Assembly: GCA_964540795.1 (NCBI GenBank)
Contig: CAZINX010000010.1
Span: forward strand, 1 to 64,000
Length of the DNA stretch: 64,000 bases
Direction of reading: 5' to 3'
Origin: Dichotomicrobium sp964540795
GTDB lineage: Bacteria > Pseudomonadota > Alphaproteobacteria > Rhizobiales > Rhodomicrobiaceae
Below are positions 35,441 through 44,484 of this stretch, piece after piece. The notes beneath the pieces were generated by a model. It saw only the letters and a program-made list of their open reading frames with translations, did not search any database and was not told the DNA's origin. A program made the translations under genes and the position numbers. Each line of letters begins with the position of its first letter. The first letter of the stretch is position 1.

Positions 35441-36090
35441 CATTCAACGATCGGCGCGAGGCGGGCCGCAAGCTGGCCGAGGCGCTGCGCCATTATCGCG
35501 GCAAGGATGCGGTCGTACTCGCCCTGCCGCGCGGCGGCGTGCCGGTGGCGGCGGAGGTGGCCGCTTCGCTTGATGCGCCGCTCGACCTGCTTCTGGTGCG
35601 CAAGATCGGCGTGCCATGGCAGCCAGAACTGGCGATGGGCGCGGTCATCGACGGCGAAGAGCCGATAACCGTTCGCAACGAGGACATCATCGGATTGGCA
35701 ACCGTGACCGATGCCGACTTCGATGCGGCCGCGCAGCGCGAGCTTGAAGAGATCGAACGGCGGCGGAAGAAATATATCGGCGAGCGCCCGCGTCCGGCGA
35801 TCAAGGATCACGTCGCCATCATCATCGACGACGGCATCGCCACCGGCGCGACCGTGCGCGCGGCCATTCGCGGGCTGAAGCGCAAGGGGCCGGAGAAGGT
35901 CGTGCTGGCTGTGCCGGTCGCGCCGCCGAGCACGGTCGAGACGCTGCGCGAGGAGGTGGACGAACTGATCTGCCTGGAAGCGCCGGAGATGTTCCGTGCG
36001 ATCAGCCTTTATTATCGCTCGTTCGAGCAGGTGAACGACGAGGAGGTGACGCGCATCCTCGACAGCGCCAGCGCGAGCACCTCAGATTGA
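35437..36090 (+). CDS. Phosphoribosyltransferase-like protein
   Basis: A 217-residue type I phosphoribosyltransferase fold. ALPRGGVPVAAEVAASL is followed by the PRPP loop AIIIDDGIATGATVRAA (near residues 127-143). A charged hood region (QRELEEIERRRKKYIGER) sits before the loop. The base acceptor cannot be told from sequence. The ATGA overlap with the hydrolase and a PRPP synthase-like gene on the other strand suggest a joint nucleotide- or ribose-phosphate-related role. Confidence 0.8.
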   Translation: MTFNDRREAGRKLAEALRHYRGKDAVVLALPRGGVPVAAEVAASLDAPLDLLLVRKIGVPWQPELAMGAVIDGEEPITVRNEDIIGLATVTDADFDAAAQRELEEIERRRKKYIGERPRPAIKDHVAIIIDDGIATGATVRAAIRGLKRKGPEKVVLAVPVAPPSTVETLREEVDELICLEAPEMFRAISLYYRSFEQVNDEEVTRILDSASASTSD

Positions 36091-36091
36091 T

Positions 36092-36232
36092 CGCTTTTCG
36101 ATCAGACTGAAACGGCCCGACATTCGTCATTGCCGGACTTGATCCGGCAATCCAGCTCACAGGCTCGACGGCCGCCGCTATGGATGCCCGTGTCAAGCAC
36201 GGGCATGACGTGGCTCTTCTGATCGAAAAGCG
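36092..36232. repeat. 141-bp composite palindromic repeat
   Basis: The ends are a perfect 14-bp inverted repeat (CGCTTTTCGATCAG at 36092-36105, its complement at 36219-36232). Inside are two smaller palindromes: TTGCCGGACTTGATCCGGCAA (about 36130-36150) and GATGCCCGTG...CACGGGCATG (about 36183-36207). It lies between convergent genes, and its right part overlaps the 3' end of the capA-like gene. A degenerate copy is at 22619-22797. Confidence 0.65.
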
Positions 36233-37320
36233 CGCTCGGTTTCCATTACAAGCCGCCCATCCGCCAGCCGCACGCCGCGCCCGAATTTGCGGCACTCCCG
36301 GTCCATGCGCGCGCGCAGCCATTCCGCCTCCTCGGCCGACACGCGGTTCAGCCGGAACCCGCGCAGGCGAAACGGCAGCATTTCCAGCCGCGTTAGCGCC
36401 CCGTGCGTGTCGAGGTCGAGCAGATACCCCAGAGCCAGCTCGGGCCGGTAGCTATCGTGACCGCGGATGCCTTCGTAATCGTTCAGGAAATCACCGCAGC
36501 CATAGAGGATCGGTCGGCCTCGGTGGACCTCGATCGCCTTGGGGTGGTGCGACGAGTGGCCGAAAATGATGTCCACGCCGGCGCGCTCGATGAGGGCATG
36601 GGCGAACGTGCGGTGCGCCTCTGATATGTCATAGCCCCAGTTCCCGCCCCAGTGGATGGACAGCATCACAATGTCCTCGGGCCCGCTGTGCGCGGCGATT
36701 TGTTGGGCGAGGCGCTCAAAGGAGGTCGTGCTGGCGTCAGGCAGGAAGTGCACGCCCGGCGTCTCCTGCCCTGCGGCCCAATGCTCGGGCGTGCCGCTGG
36801 ACGGGCAGGCGACTGCGAACAGGCGCAGGCGCGCGCCGTCTGGGTGTAGCGTGAGCGGCTGCGCGGCTTCTTGCGCGTTCCGCCCCGCGCCCACATGGGC
36901 GAGGCCAGCGGCGGCCAGCGCGGCCAGCGTGTCGGTGAGGCTCTCCGGCCCCCAATCGGCGACGTGGTTGTTGGCGAGCACGCAGGCGTCTGGCTTAAAG
37001 GCCGCGAGCGCCGGTGTGTTGTCCGGATGCATCCGGTAGTTGATGCCCTTCGGCTCGGGCGCGCCGTCGGCTGTGATGCTGGTCTCCAGATTGATGACGC
37101 GCATGTCCGGGGCCGCCGCATCGACCGCCGCCAGCGCATCGCCCCAGATATACTCTGGCGGCACGCTGCGCGGGACGTCGCCCGCCCACTCCTCGGCCAG
37201 CCGCACGTAGTCAATGGCCGAGGTCATGTAGGGTTCATAGAGCACCGGGTCGCAGGGGTGCGGCAGAATCTGGTCGATCCCGCGCCCGGTCATCACGTCG
37301 CCGCACAGGAAAATCCGCAT
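36193..37320 (-). CDS. CapA-family metallophosphoesterase-like protein
   Basis: A 375-residue protein of the PGA_cap/CapA type: MRIFLCGDVMTGRGIDQ, VINLETSIT, VLANNHVADWG, LSIHWGGNWGYD and FGHSSHHPKAIEVHRGRPI provide the metal-binding Asp, Asn and His residues of the calcineurin-like fold. GGAGGGTGG before ATG 37320 fixes the start. No other capsule genes are near, so a role in poly-gamma-glutamate is doubtful. The last dozen or so residues (about AFRSEEPRHARA) are encoded within the composite repeat. Confidence 0.82.
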   Translation of the reverse strand: MRIFLCGDVMTGRGIDQILPHPCDPVLYEPYMTSAIDYVRLAEEWAGDVPRSVPPEYIWGDALAAVDAAAPDMRVINLETSITADGAPEPKGINYRMHPDNTPALAAFKPDACVLANNHVADWGPESLTDTLAALAAAGLAHVGAGRNAQEAAQPLTLHPDGARLRLFAVACPSSGTPEHWAAGQETPGVHFLPDASTTSFERLAQQIAAHSGPEDIVMLSIHWGGNWGYDISEAHRTFAHALIERAGVDIIFGHSSHHPKAIEVHRGRPILYGCGDFLNDYEGIRGHDSYRPELALGYLLDLDTHGALTRLEMLPFRLRGFRLNRVSAEEAEWLRARMDRECRKFGRGVRLADGRLVMETERAFRSEEPRHARA

Positions 37321-37413
37321 CGCAGCCACCCTCCGGCGCGATGATGGCATTTGCGGATGGCGCGGTGCTTGATTGCGGTTAAAGCGCTGATGGTCAGAGC
37401 AGCCGCGCGGCCG

Positions 37414-37725
37414 TCAGAACCGCTCGGCGCGCAGAACCTCGCAATCGACCACGCTCACCACACCGATATGGCGTTCGACGACCGCGAAGGCGGCTTCCAG
37501 CAAAGCGTCCAACCGTTCGGGGCGGATGATGCACACAACGCTGACCATTCCGCTGGCCGGGCTGATCTCGCCCTCGCGGCTCCACTGCCCGGACCGGCCC
37601 GACCCGCCGAGCACCGGCAACACGGTGAAGCCCGTAACGCCGGCCTTGACCAAGGCATTGGTCAGCCGCTTTTCCATGACCGCCTCGATGGTGATCTCGA
37701 CGCGTTTCGCCTTGTGGGTCTGCAT
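37414..37725 (-). CDS. PII-like regulator SbtB-type
   Basis: A 103-residue protein of the PII-like ferredoxin fold: VEITIEAVMEKRLTNALVKA, a T-loop with GGSGRSGQWSREGEISPASG, and RPERLDALLEAAFAVVERH. Coding 5 bp after an SbtA-type transporter identifies it as SbtB-like. SbtB proteins bind adenyl nucleotides and gate SbtA. The redox C-terminal loop with two cysteines of cyanobacterial SbtB is absent; the chain ends VVDCEVLRAERF. Confidence 0.78.
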   Translation of the reverse strand: MQTHKAKRVEITIEAVMEKRLTNALVKAGVTGFTVLPVLGGSGRSGQWSREGEISPASGMVSVVCIIRPERLDALLEAAFAVVERHIGVVSVVDCEVLRAERF

Positions 37726-37730
37726 CGGCC

Positions 37731-38711
37731 CTAGCCTCCGGTCGCGGCGCTCGCTGCCGCCAGGTAAAGTGGGATGCCGAGCGTCAGGTTGAAAGGGAAG
37801 GTCACGCCAAGCGACAGCGTGAGATAGATCGACGGGTTCGCCTCGGGCAGGGCCACGCGCATCGCCGCCGGCACCGCAATGTAAGAGGCCGATGCGCAGA
37901 GCGTCATGAACAGCATCGTGCCGCCGGTAGAAAGGCCCAGCAACAGCCCGGCGAGGAGGCCCAGGCTCGCGCCGATCGGGGGCATGACGACGCCGAAAAG
38001 GAACACGCCCGGGGTCAGCACTGAGCGCGCCTCGCGCAGGCCGCGCCCCGCGACCAGCCCCATATCGAGCAGGAACAGGCACAAGACGCCCTGGAACGGG
38101 GCCACAATGAAGGACGAGATCATGGCCATCCCCTCGGACCCGGTGATCCAGCCGATCAGGAACGACCCCACCAGCAGCACGATGGAACCGTTGAGCAGGA
38201 TCTCCCGCATCAGGCCCTCATCCATCCCGTTGGCGGATTTGCCGAACCGCGCGATCAGCCACAGCGCCGACAGGATCGCGGGCGCTTCCATCACCGCTGC
38301 CACGGCGACCATGTAGCCCTCTGGCGTCAGGCCCGCGGAACCGGCGACCGTGGTGGCGGCGACGAAAGTCACGATCGAGATCGAGCCGTAATGCCCGGCG
38401 ACGGCGGCGGCGTCGGTGACATCGAGACGAGTTATCGCGCGCAGCAGCGCGAAGGCGATCAACGGGATCGCGAAGGACAGCACCAGGCCGGCCAGCAGCG
38501 ACAGCAGGAGCGTGCTGTCGATGCCATGATCGGACACGCTGACGCCGCCCTTGAAGCCGATGGCGAAGAGCAGATAGATCGACATGCCCTTGGCGACGGC
38601 TTCGGGGACCGTGAGGTCGGACCGGGCGAATGCAGCCAGCATCCCCAGCGCGAAAAACAGGATGATGGGCGACAGCAGATTGTCCGCCGCCAGAGCGAGA
38701 ATGCCGTCCAT
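37731..38711 (-). CDS. Sodium-dependent bicarbonate transporter SbtA family
   Basis: A 326-residue membrane protein with about ten helices in two inverted halves. SPIILFFALGMLAAFARSDL near the start and AGHYGSISIVTFVAAT in the first half are typical of the SbtA family (DUF897). It would import bicarbonate with sodium. The start follows GGGGGGC. The adjacent SbtB-like gene strengthens the call. No carbon-fixation genes other than the distant, general rpe are in view. Confidence 0.85.
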   Translation of the reverse strand: MDGILALAADNLLSPIILFFALGMLAAFARSDLTVPEAVAKGMSIYLLFAIGFKGGVSVSDHGIDSTLLLSLLAGLVLSFAIPLIAFALLRAITRLDVTDAAAVAGHYGSISIVTFVAATTVAGSAGLTPEGYMVAVAAVMEAPAILSALWLIARFGKSANGMDEGLMREILLNGSIVLLVGSFLIGWITGSEGMAMISSFIVAPFQGVLCLFLLDMGLVAGRGLREARSVLTPGVFLFGVVMPPIGASLGLLAGLLLGLSTGGTMLFMTLCASASYIAVPAAMRVALPEANPSIYLTLSLGVTFPFNLTLGIPLYLAAASAATGG

Positions 38712-38886
38712 ATGCCCCCCGGTTGCCTGAAGCGTCTGGCGCGCCGTTATAATCGCCGTGCCGATCCGCGCAAGCTTGGACCTTGACGAAATAGATGGCG
38801 GCATAGGCAACTGGCGCTTGAAAACGCACGCGCCCGTTGAGCGAGGAGCGAGCCGGTTTCACGCTCCCCTCGGATCGAACGCCGCT

Positions 38887-41800
38887 CTACAGCAGGCGCT
38901 CGCTCTCGCGCATCTGCCTGGCGAGTTCTTCCGACGCGCTGGCGCGCGGCTTCGACAAGCGCGCCACCAGCGTATAGACCGCCGGGGTCAGGAACAGCGT
39001 GAACACCGCCGCCAGCCCCAGGCCGCCGAAGATCACCCAGCCAATCGCGGTGCGCGACTCCGACCCCGGCCCGGCGCTCAGGATCAGCGGCAGCCCGGCG
39101 CAGATCGTGGAGATCATCGTCATGGCGATCGGGCGCAGGCGCACGCTGGCAGCCTCGCGCGCCGCCTCGACCACGCTTGCGCCCCGGTCGCGGAGCTGGT
39201 CGGCAAATTCGACCAGCAGGATGCCGTTCTTCGCCATGATGCCGATGAGCACAAGCACCCCGATCTGGCTGTAGATGTTGATGGTCGTTCCGGTGAGATA
39301 AAGCGCGAACACCGCCGCCGCCATGCCGAACGGCACCGTAATCATGATGACGGTCGCGCTTGTCAGGCTCTCGAACTGCGCGACCAGCACCAGGAACACG
39401 ACGAGCAGGGCGATGGCGAAGGTGATAGCGATTTCGCGCGAGGTTTCCTCCAGCGTCTGCGCCTCGCCGAGGAACAGCAGCCCGATCCCGCGCGGCAACT
39501 CGGCCTGCGCCAGCGCGCGCACCTCATCCACGGCATCGCGCAGCGGCAACCCCGGCGACAGGTCGGCGTCGATCTCGATGGCGCGGCGCTGCGCGTGGCG
39601 GTCAAGCTCGGCCGCGACGCCCTCCTGGCTGAACGAGATCATCTGGATGAGCGGGATCAGCCGGTTATCCTGCGAGCGGACGTAGAGATTGCCGAGATCG
39701 GAGGGCGAGGCCACCGACCCGGCTGCCGATTGCAGCATGATCGGCACGGCCTGATCGTCCACCGTCAGCTCCGCGACCTCGAAGCCGTCGACAAGCACGC
39801 GGATCGTGCTGGCCAGATCGTCGATGTCTACATTCAGGTTCGCGGCGCGCTCGCGGTCGATCCTCAGGGAAATTTGCGGCTGCGTCGCCTGGTACTGCAC
39901 GCGCGTGTTGCTCAGGCCCGCGATTTCAGTCTCCAGCTTGCGCGCGAAGTCGTCCGCCGCCGCCGCGATGGCCGGGTAGTCGCTGCCCGTCAGGGCGATC
40001 TCCAGTCCGCCAGCGCCGGAGCCGCGCAAGCCCAGGCTGTTGCCGCGAGAGATTCGGCTGGTGAAGCCTGGGATGTCATTGAGCGGTTCGCGGATCGTCG
40101 CCTCGATTTCCTGCTGCGTGCGCGCGCGTTCCTCCCACGGGGCCAAAGGCGCGCTCAGATAGCCGCGATTGAAGTCCCAGCGGCCGGCGATCGAGAAAAG
40201 CCGCTCGACCGTGCCGTCTTCAATCAGCGGATCGAAAACCCGTTCGGCCTTTTCGACCTGCAGGTCCATGTAATCCAGCCCGACGCCGTCAGGGGCCTGC
40301 GTCCATACCGTGATCTCGCCGCGATCCTCCTGCGGCACCAGTTCTTCGCCCAACGTCTGGACCAAGATGAGCGCGACCGCGCCGGCCCCGCAGGCTGCCG
40401 CCAGCACGATCAGCGGCGCGGCGAGCACGACGCTCAGCAGTTTGTCATAGGCGCGTTGCAGCCCGTTTCCGAGCGCGCCCAGCAGCGACGCGCGCGAACC
40501 GCCCCCTCCCTGCGCCAGCGGCAGGCGCGAGGCGATCATCGGGCACAGCGTCAGCGCGACGAAGGACGAAATGATAACCGTTGCCGCGAGCATGAAGCCG
40601 AATTCGCGGAACAGTCGGCCAGCGGTGCTCGGCAGGAACGAGATCGGCACGAACACCGCAACCAGCGTAGCTGTCGTCGCCAGCACGGCGAAGAACACCT
40701 GCTGCGTGCCGATGACAGCCGCGGCCTTCGCGCCGATGCCCTGCGCCTGCCGCCGCTGAATGTTTTCCAGCACGACAATGGCGTCATCGACCACAAGGCC
40801 GGTGGCGAGCACCAGCGCGAGCAGCGTGATGATATTGATGGAAAAGCCGAACGCCCACAGCGCCGCGACCGCGCCGATCAGCGCGACAGGGATGACCACG
40901 GCGGGCACGAGCGTGGCGCGGAACCGGCCGAAGAACAGCCAGATAACGGTGACCACGATCAGAGTCGCCAGCGCCAGCGAGGTCAGCACCTCGGAGATCG
41001 CGCCTTCGATGAACACCGAGTCATCGGACAGAACGGCGATATCGACATCGCTCAGGCGCGTGTCGAGATTGCCTACGGCGGCGCGCACCCCTTCCGCGAT
41101 TTCGACCGTGTTGGACTTGGCCTGCCGGATAATGCCGATGCTGACGACGCTGCGACCGTCGAGACGCACCCGCGAGCTTTCATCCGCCGGGCCGAAATAA
41201 ACATCGGCCACCTGCCCGAGCCGGACATCATCTCGCAGCCGCAGATCGCGGATTTCCGACGGCTCCACCACGGAAGCATTGGCGCGCACCAGCACTTCCT
41301 GCTCCGCGGACTCGAAGCTGCCGGCCGGTACGTCGTAGCGCGCGCGCTCCATCAGGTCGGAGACATCGCGGATGGACAGGCCATAGCTCGCCAGCCGGTT
41401 CGGATCGACGACGACGCGCAACACCCGCTCGCGTTCGCCGAACAGCCGGGCGTCCGCCACGCCTTCGACGGCGAGCAACTCCGGCACGATCTCGTTCTCG
41501 ACGACCCGCGTGACCTCCTCGACGGACAGCGCGCCGCTCGTCACCGCCAGGCGCATGATCGGGCGCGCATCGTCGTCCGCCTTGATGACAGTGACGTTTT
41601 CGACTTCGCCGGGCAAGTCGCGCTCGGCGCGCGAGACGGCTTCGCGCACGTCGTTGGCCGCATCGGTCAGGTTGGCGGAGGGCGAGAACTCCACGCGCAT
41701 CCGCATGTTGTTCTCTTCACTGGAGGAGGCCACCGACTTGACGCCATTGACCCGCGCCACGGCGCGCTCCAGCACGCTGGTCACCTCGGCGTCAAGCGTC

Positions 41801-41985
41801 TCTGGCGAGCCGCCGGGATAGTCCGCGCGCACGCTGACGATCGGCCGGTCGATATTGGGCAGCTCGCGGACCTCCACGGCCATCAGCGCGCCCAAACCGG
41901 CGATGATGATGAGGAGGTTAAGCACCGCCGCCAGATAGGGGCGGCGCACGCTCAGGCCTGGCAGGCCGCTTCCATACGCGCTCAC
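38887..41985 (-). CDS. RND-family efflux pump, inner-membrane subunit (system 1)
   Basis: A 1032-residue HAE1-type RND transporter with twelve helices and two large periplasmic loops. Helix 4 has the proton-relay pair in GLVVDDAIVVLENIQR, and GIMAKNGILLVEFADQLRD is a second typical segment. GTG is the start, overlapping the adaptor stop by GTGA. It takes substrates from the periplasm and inner membrane and exports them through an outer-membrane channel not coded here. Substrates are unknown. Confidence 0.92.
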   Translation of the reverse strand: MSAYGSGLPGLSVRRPYLAAVLNLLIIIAGLGALMAVEVRELPNIDRPIVSVRADYPGGSPETLDAEVTSVLERAVARVNGVKSVASSSEENNMRMRVEFSPSANLTDAANDVREAVSRAERDLPGEVENVTVIKADDDARPIMRLAVTSGALSVEEVTRVVENEIVPELLAVEGVADARLFGERERVLRVVVDPNRLASYGLSIRDVSDLMERARYDVPAGSFESAEQEVLVRANASVVEPSEIRDLRLRDDVRLGQVADVYFGPADESSRVRLDGRSVVSIGIIRQAKSNTVEIAEGVRAAVGNLDTRLSDVDIAVLSDDSVFIEGAISEVLTSLALATLIVVTVIWLFFGRFRATLVPAVVIPVALIGAVAALWAFGFSINIITLLALVLATGLVVDDAIVVLENIQRRQAQGIGAKAAAVIGTQQVFFAVLATTATLVAVFVPISFLPSTAGRLFREFGFMLAATVIISSFVALTLCPMIASRLPLAQGGGGSRASLLGALGNGLQRAYDKLLSVVLAAPLIVLAAACGAGAVALILVQTLGEELVPQEDRGEITVWTQAPDGVGLDYMDLQVEKAERVFDPLIEDGTVERLFSIAGRWDFNRGYLSAPLAPWEERARTQQEIEATIREPLNDIPGFTSRISRGNSLGLRGSGAGGLEIALTGSDYPAIAAAADDFARKLETEIAGLSNTRVQYQATQPQISLRIDRERAANLNVDIDDLASTIRVLVDGFEVAELTVDDQAVPIMLQSAAGSVASPSDLGNLYVRSQDNRLIPLIQMISFSQEGVAAELDRHAQRRAIEIDADLSPGLPLRDAVDEVRALAQAELPRGIGLLFLGEAQTLEETSREIAITFAIALLVVFLVLVAQFESLTSATVIMITVPFGMAAAVFALYLTGTTINIYSQIGVLVLIGIMAKNGILLVEFADQLRDRGASVVEAAREAASVRLRPIAMTMISTICAGLPLILSAGPGSESRTAIGWVIFGGLGLAAVFTLFLTPAVYTLVARLSKPRASASEELARQMRESERLL

Positions 41986-43109
41986 AGTCCCGCCTCGTTC
42001 TGTGCGGTGGCGTCGGGCCGCTCGAAGCTCAGTTCCCGTCCGGGCCGCAGGCGCTGCGTGCCTTCAACGACGACAAGCTGGCCCGGCGCAAGGTTGCCTG
42101 CGACGAGCACCCGGCCTTCCGCGCGCTTCACGACCGTCACCGCAACCTTTTTCGCTTTGCCGTCCTCTACGGCCCAGACATGAGAGCCGTCCCGCGCCCA
42201 AAGCAGCGACAGTTCGGGGATCGACGGATATTCGCCGTCGTCGAGCACGAGCTTGACGTTGAAGGACATGCCGCCGCGCAACACCTCGCCGGGATTTTCC
42301 AGCGCCGCGCGCAGGCGCACGGACCGGGACTGCGGATCGACGCGGGTGTTGATCTGGGTGATGCGGCCCTCGAAAGTCTGTCCGCGGAATCCGGGCGTTG
42401 TGGCGGTGATGGGCTGACCCGCCTCGATGCGCTTGAGATGGATTTCGGGCGTCTCGAACTCGACGAGAATCTGGCTGCGATCATCGAGGGAGGCGATCGC
42501 CGTCGTGTCCGTCACACGGTCGCCGACCTCGACGTGCGGGATGCCGACAACGCCATCGAAGGGCGCGCGGATAGTCCGGTCCGCCAGCGCCTCGCGCGCC
42601 TGTTCCAACTCAAGCTCGGCGGTGCGCAGCGTGGTGCGGGCGGTATCCACCTGCGCCTCGGGTATGGCGTTGCGCTCCAGCAGCGCTTCGTAGCGCTGAA
42701 GCGTGCGCCGCGCTTCGGCCACCTTCGCCTCGGCGATATCGACGGCGATGCGCGCCTGGCGATCGTTCAGGCGCAGGACCACATCGCCTTCCTCCAGCCG
42801 GTCGCCCGCGTCGAAGTCGATTTCGGCGACGATGCCCGAGACTTCCGGGTAGATCGTAATGGAGCGGTTGGCGCGCCCATCGCCGATGGCCTGCAGCCGG
42901 TCGACCGCCTCGATGAGCGTCACCGGCTCGACGATCACGGGCACGCCCGCGCTGGCCCTGCCCCCGCGCCGCTGCTCCGGCGCTTCCCGGCCGAGCGAGA
43001 CGCCGGTCATTTCTGCAAGGCGGGCGCGCTGATCCCACGCCGCGTAGCCGAGGCCGACGACGATCGCGATCACGAGAAGTTGTTTCCAGATGGCCAGCTG
43101 GCGCGTCAT
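41982..43109 (-). CDS. RND efflux membrane fusion protein (system 1)
   Basis: A 375-residue periplasmic adaptor with an N-terminal anchor (LLVIAIVVGLGYAAW), the lipoyl half-motifs around EVSGIVAEIDFDAGDRLEEG and IRAPFDGVVGIPHVEVGDRV, a coiled-coil hairpin (about residues 115-175), and beta-barrel and membrane-proximal domains. It links the pump coded next to an outer-membrane channel. GGGGAG lies upstream. The 285 bp to the divergent adaptor gene probably hold both promoters; I see no clear operator. Confidence 0.9.
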   Translation of the reverse strand: MTRQLAIWKQLLVIAIVVGLGYAAWDQRARLAEMTGVSLGREAPEQRRGGRASAGVPVIVEPVTLIEAVDRLQAIGDGRANRSITIYPEVSGIVAEIDFDAGDRLEEGDVVLRLNDRQARIAVDIAEAKVAEARRTLQRYEALLERNAIPEAQVDTARTTLRTAELELEQAREALADRTIRAPFDGVVGIPHVEVGDRVTDTTAIASLDDRSQILVEFETPEIHLKRIEAGQPITATTPGFRGQTFEGRITQINTRVDPQSRSVRLRAALENPGEVLRGGMSFNVKLVLDDGEYPSIPELSLLWARDGSHVWAVEDGKAKKVAVTVVKRAEGRVLVAGNLAPGQLVVVEGTQRLRPGRELSFERPDATAQNEAGL

Positions 43110-43394
43110 GGGCGCTCCCCGGAGGACACAGTAGGCTCAAAGATTAACACGGAATGGCTGTCCGATAGCCCGGCGCCTGGCGGGCGCGACGCTTTGCCTT
43201 GCAGAGTTCCGATGACAGCCGCGCCGGTCGTTGTGTATCACAACTGGCAGATGTACGGGACCTGAACGATGCCGGATCGACGCCAGCGCTCCGCAAAGCT
43301 GGCCGCGCCGTGATGCAACCCTGCGGCGTTGGCGATCCGCCGTTGATGTGTTACCGTCATTAACTTAGTGGAAGACCGAGATCCAGGTCACAAC

Positions 43395-44447
43395 ATGTTG
43401 TCCAGTTTGTTCGGCCGTTTGCCGGTTTGCGGGCTCGCGGCCTTTTTAATTGCGTTTGCGGCCGTCTCGGGCGCCCCCTTCGCAAGGGCCCAGAACGCCG
43501 TGCCCGTCGAAGTCGAGACGGTGGAAAGCGGGGCCGTGCGCGACGAAGTCGAAGTCGTCGGGAACATCCTCGCAGACGAGACCGTCATGATCCGCCCGGA
43601 GATCAGCGGGCAGGTGAAGGAAATCCACTTCAGCGAGGGCGACACGGTTGAGGAGGGCGAGCCGCTCTTCTCGCTGGACGATGAAATCCTCGCCGCGGAG
43701 GTGGCGGAGGCAGAGGCCGCGAACGAGCTGGCGAAGCGCAACTTCGACCGCTCCACGCAGCTTTTCAGCCGCCAGGTCGGCTCCGAGCGCACGCGCGACG
43801 AAGCGCTGGCCGAAATGCAGAGCAGCGAGGCCAAGCTGGCGCTCGCCAAGGCGCGGCTGAGCAAGACGAAAATCCGCGCGCCCTTCAGCGGCATCGTCGG
43901 CTTCCGCGAGGTCAGCGTCGGCGCTTACGTATCGGCCGGGGCCGATCTGGTGCGCCTCGTCAAGACCGATCCTGTCGAGGTCAGCTTCCGCGTGCCCGAG
44001 CGGTTCCTGCCTGTTCTGCGCAAGGGGCAGAACATCACCGTGGGCGTGGATGCATTCCCCGATCGCGCGTTCGACGGCAAGGTGTTCGCGCTGGACAACG
44101 TCGTCGATATCAACGGCCGCAGCATTCAGGTGCGCGCGCGCGTGCCGAACCCCGACCTGCTGCTGCGCGCCGGTCTGTTCGCGCGCGTCAACCTCGTGAC
44201 GGAACTGCGCCAGGACGCGGTGATCGTCCCGGAGGCCGCGATCGTGCCCACCATCGAGGGCGCTTTCGTCTACCGTGTCGTGGACGGCAAGGCAGAGCGC
44301 GCGGATGTGACCATCGGCCGTCGCATGGCTGGCGAGGTCGAGATCGTTTCGGGATTGTCCGCGGGCGAGACGGTCATTGTCGCGGGCCAGCAAAAAGTGC
44401 GCCCCGGCGCGCCGGTCCAGCCGCTCGACGGCGCGGAAGGCGCCTGA
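43395..44447 (+). CDS. RND efflux membrane fusion protein (system 2)
   Basis: A 350-residue adaptor with a signal peptide ending PFARAQ. The lipoyl segments are IRPEISGQVKEIHFSEGDTV and IRAPFSGIVGFREVSVGAYV, flanking a coiled coil (about 85-140). I chose ATG 43395; GTG 43368 is in frame but less likely. It ends 37 bp before its pump gene. It is the divergent counterpart of system 1, but unlike that adaptor it is secreted rather than anchored. Confidence 0.9.
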   Translation: MLSSLFGRLPVCGLAAFLIAFAAVSGAPFARAQNAVPVEVETVESGAVRDEVEVVGNILADETVMIRPEISGQVKEIHFSEGDTVEEGEPLFSLDDEILAAEVAEAEAANELAKRNFDRSTQLFSRQVGSERTRDEALAEMQSSEAKLALAKARLSKTKIRAPFSGIVGFREVSVGAYVSAGADLVRLVKTDPVEVSFRVPERFLPVLRKGQNITVGVDAFPDRAFDGKVFALDNVVDINGRSIQVRARVPNPDLLLRAGLFARVNLVTELRQDAVIVPEAAIVPTIEGAFVYRVVDGKAERADVTIGRRMAGEVEIVSGLSAGETVIVAGQQKVRPGAPVQPLDGAEGA

Positions 44448-44484
44448 ACCCCGCAGCCCCCGCTGATCGCAGGAGCATCGCCGC

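Noticed and set aside
36193..37320. Capsule or poly-gamma-glutamate locus
   Set aside because: Only a CapA-like gene is present; the synthase and export genes are missing.
38758..42183. 1141-codon open frame on the plus strand
   Set aside because: Lies antisense to the RND pump, which has full motifs. The translation is rich in Arg, Gln, His and Asp, typical of a GC-rich shadow frame.
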